This document shows, in pieces, positions 4,356 through 5,540 of a stretch of 5,540 bases of DNA. The position numbers and the translations under genes were made by a program. The notes under the pieces are model-generated. The model had not been told where the DNA came from. It made no database searches and saw nothing but the letters and a program-made list of their open reading frames with translations. Numbering within the stretch: the stretch's first letter is position 1; the number at the start of each line of letters is the position of its first letter. Source of the DNA: Parcubacteria group bacterium Greene0416_79 (lineage in GTDB: Bacteria; Patescibacteriota; Minisyncoccia; Phycocordibacterales; UBA10002); contig VMES01000026.1 in assembly GCA_007375655.1 (NCBI GenBank), positions 1 to 5,540 on the forward strand, written 5' to 3'.

Positions 4356-5540
4356 ATGCAATGTAAAACTATGGCTCACGATCGCGGTCACAACTTGAAT
4401 CCGCAGACCCAGAAACATGAATCAAGCTTCTTGAATCATGAATCCGGTAGTTATAGTTGCCCCATGCATCCTGAAGTCGTGAGCGACAAACCGGGATTGT
4501 GCCCGGAGTGCGGTATGGCACTTTTGGAGACGCGGATAAACGCAGATAAAAACGCAGGTAAACGCGGATACATCAGCGTACATCAGCATCAGCATAATCA
4601 TAAGCGTACATCAGCGTCTTTGGACAAGCATGCGGGGCACTCCACAAACATTTTTAAGAGAAAGTTTTTGGTATCGCTTCTGCTCACGATTCCGATTCTC
4701 CTCTATTCAGAAGTGGCGGAGATGCTTCTCGGTTTTCGCTTGCCTGAATTGAAAATTGAAAATTGGGAATTGAAAATTCTGGTCCCGACCGTGCTAGGCA
4801 CAGCTGTCTTTTTCTACGGCGGTTGGATATTCATCATCGGCGCGTATCGTGAGTTACGGGCACGGCTTCCCGGCATGATGACGCTCATTGCGCTCGCGAT
4901 TACGGCGGCATACTTTTTTAGCATTTCTGTGGTGCTCTCCGGCGGAACAAAAACCCTCTTTTGGGAGCTCTCCACGCTTGTCGTCATCATGCTCCTCGGG
5001 CATTGGATTGAGATGCGGGCGGTCAGCGGTGCTCAAAGCGCTCTGAAAGAATTGTCAAAGTTGTTGCCGGACACTGCGGAGAGATTTAAGATTTATGATT
5101 TAAGATTTAAGAATGAAGATAGAGAGACAGAAATCGTGCCGCTCACCGCTCTCCAAGTTGGCGACAAAGTACTCGTTAAACCAGGGGCAAGGGTGCCGGC
5201 GGACGGGAAAGTCGTCTCTGGCCACTCTGACGTCAACGAATCGCTCCTCACGGGAGAGTCAAAGCCGGTCCGCAAGAAAGAGCAGGACGAAGTGATTGCG
5301 GGCGCGCAGAACGGAGACGGGGCGCTCATTGTTGAGGTGCAAAAAATCGGCGAGGCAACGTTCCTTTCCGGCATCAATCGCCTGGTCGCGGAGGCGCAGG
5401 CGTCCAAGTCGCGGCTCCAGATGCTCGCGGACCGCGCCGCGCGTCTCCTCACCATCATCGCGGGCATTGCCGGGGGCCTCACTCTGGGCACCGGGCTCCT
5501 TCTCGGCGCCGCCGTCGTCGCTGCGATGTCGTGCGTGGTC
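4356..5540 (+). CDS. CopB-like P1B-type heavy-metal (probably copper) transporting ATPase, N-terminal 395 codons
   Basis: This metal-export P-type ATPase is cut by the window end. Residues 33-57 (YSCPMHPEVVSDKP, then CPECGMALL) are a heavy-metal-binding domain with CPMHP and CPxCGM. A His-rich stretch HQHQHNHK follows (76-83). Membrane helices lie at about 103-126, 141-164, 172-195 and 200-218, with PGMMTLIALAI and LLGHWIEMRAV typical of the CopB/P1B-3 subgroup. The actuator domain has GDKVLVKPGARVPADG and TGES (299-302). A fifth helix starts near 363. The CPx/CPH motif, DKTGT and ATP-binding domain are beyond the edge. ATG 4356 is chosen for GAGGAG 7 bases upstream; ATG 4371 is possible. It follows the CsoR-type gene by 46 bases, probably co-transcribed and repressed by it. 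Four tandem-repeat islands lie in frame within it. Confidence 0.9.
   Translation, partial: MQCKTMAHDRGHNLNPQTQKHESSFLNHESGSYSCPMHPEVVSDKPGLCPECGMALLETRINADKNAGKRGYISVHQHQHNHKRTSASLDKHAGHSTNIFKRKFLVSLLLTIPILLYSEVAEMLLGFRLPELKIENWELKILVPTVLGTAVFFYGGWIFIIGAYRELRARLPGMMTLIALAITAAYFFSISVVLSGGTKTLFWELSTLVVIMLLGHWIEMRAVSGAQSALKELSKLLPDTAERFKIYDLRFKNEDRETEIVPLTALQVGDKVLVKPGARVPADGKVVSGHSDVNESLLTGESKPVRKKEQDEVIAGAQNGDGALIVEVQKIGEATFLSGINRLVAEAQASKSRLQMLADRAARLLTIIAGIAGGLTLGTGLLLGAAVVAAMSCVV
4417..4444 (+). repeat. Heptamer repeat island 1, ATPase N-terminal tail
   Basis: Four 7-nt units in register: ATGAATC, AAGCTTC, TTGAATC, ATGAATC. They encode residues about 21-30 in the tail before the metal-binding domain, where no conserved function is expected. 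Confidence 0.55.
4530..4618 (+). repeat. Decamer repeat island 2, linker after the metal-binding domain
   Basis: The 10-nt units ACGCGGATAA, ACGCAGATAA, ACGCAGGTAA and ACGCGGATAC (4530-4571, with two extra A) lead into CATCAGCGTA-type units and CATCAG repeats to about 4618. They encode residues about 60-86, the linker between the metal-binding domain and the first membrane helix, including HQHQHNHK. Confidence 0.75.
4744..4778 (+). repeat. Heptamer repeat island 3, loop between membrane helices 1 and 2
   Basis: Five 7-nt units in register: CTGAATT, GAAAATT, GAAAATT, GGGAATT, GAAAATT. They encode PELKIENWELKI (about 130-141), between the first two membrane helices. The AT-rich composition contrasts with the GC-rich code on both sides. 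Confidence 0.75.
5084..5118 (+). repeat. Heptamer repeat island 4, entrance of the actuator domain
   Basis: Five 7-nt units in register: ATTTAAG, ATTTATG, ATTTAAG, ATTTAAG, AATGAAG. They encode RFKIYDLRFKNED (about 243-255) between LPDTAE and ETEIVPL, where relatives have a short turn; the loop here is about ten residues longer than I would expect. Confidence 0.75.

Noticed and set aside
4417..5118. Repeat islands as CRISPR
   Set aside because: Units are only 7-10 nt, without spacers, and lie inside an open reading frame.

Overview
This window has a bacterial gene layout: compact genes on both strands, two tRNA genes, sigma-70-like promoters, intrinsic terminators and small one-domain repressors with operators. 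I lean towards an uncultivated bacterium of the Patescibacteria/CPR type. The grounds are short regulators, several apparently leaderless starts, structurally odd tRNAs and no CCA encoded in the tRNA-Thr gene. This placement is an inference; no marker gene is present.

Left part (1-1797, mostly minus strand). A start-less, edge-truncated reading frame lies at 1-184. It is followed by a terminator hairpin with T-runs on both strands and a gene for a Tat/lipoprotein-exported C45-like Ntn hydrolase, which has its own near-consensus promoter. A tRNA-Glu(CTC) gene lies upstream of that promoter.

Middle part (1797-3730, plus strand). A short ArsR-type winged-helix repressor starts right behind a promoter built into a four-box operator (ATTCG/CGAAT boxes spaced 8 bp). 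A second, perfectly palindromic copy of the operator follows the gene. About 245 bases without a gene then carry three strong hairpins. Next come a membrane-anchored coiled-coil protein of unknown function and an intrinsic terminator.

Right part (3820-5540, plus strand). A tRNA-Thr(GGT) is followed by a copper-type module. A TTGATA-17-TATCAT promoter has a TACCCCTAGGGGTA operator in its spacer. It drives a CsoR-family repressor whose N-terminal reading frame appears shifted by one base and which lacks the usual first cysteine ligand. A hairpin that hides the next ribosome binding site follows, then the first 395 codons of a CopB-like P1B-type ATPase, cut by the window end. The likely circuit is a metal-responsive CsoR repressing itself and the exporter.

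The most unusual signal is inside the ATPase gene. Four separate islands of simple tandem DNA repeats (7-nt period in three, 10-nt period in one) lie in frame at linker or loop positions. One of them encodes the His-rich segment of the protein. In addition, both tRNAs carry A instead of the near-invariant G18, and the tRNA-Thr also has G in place of U55.
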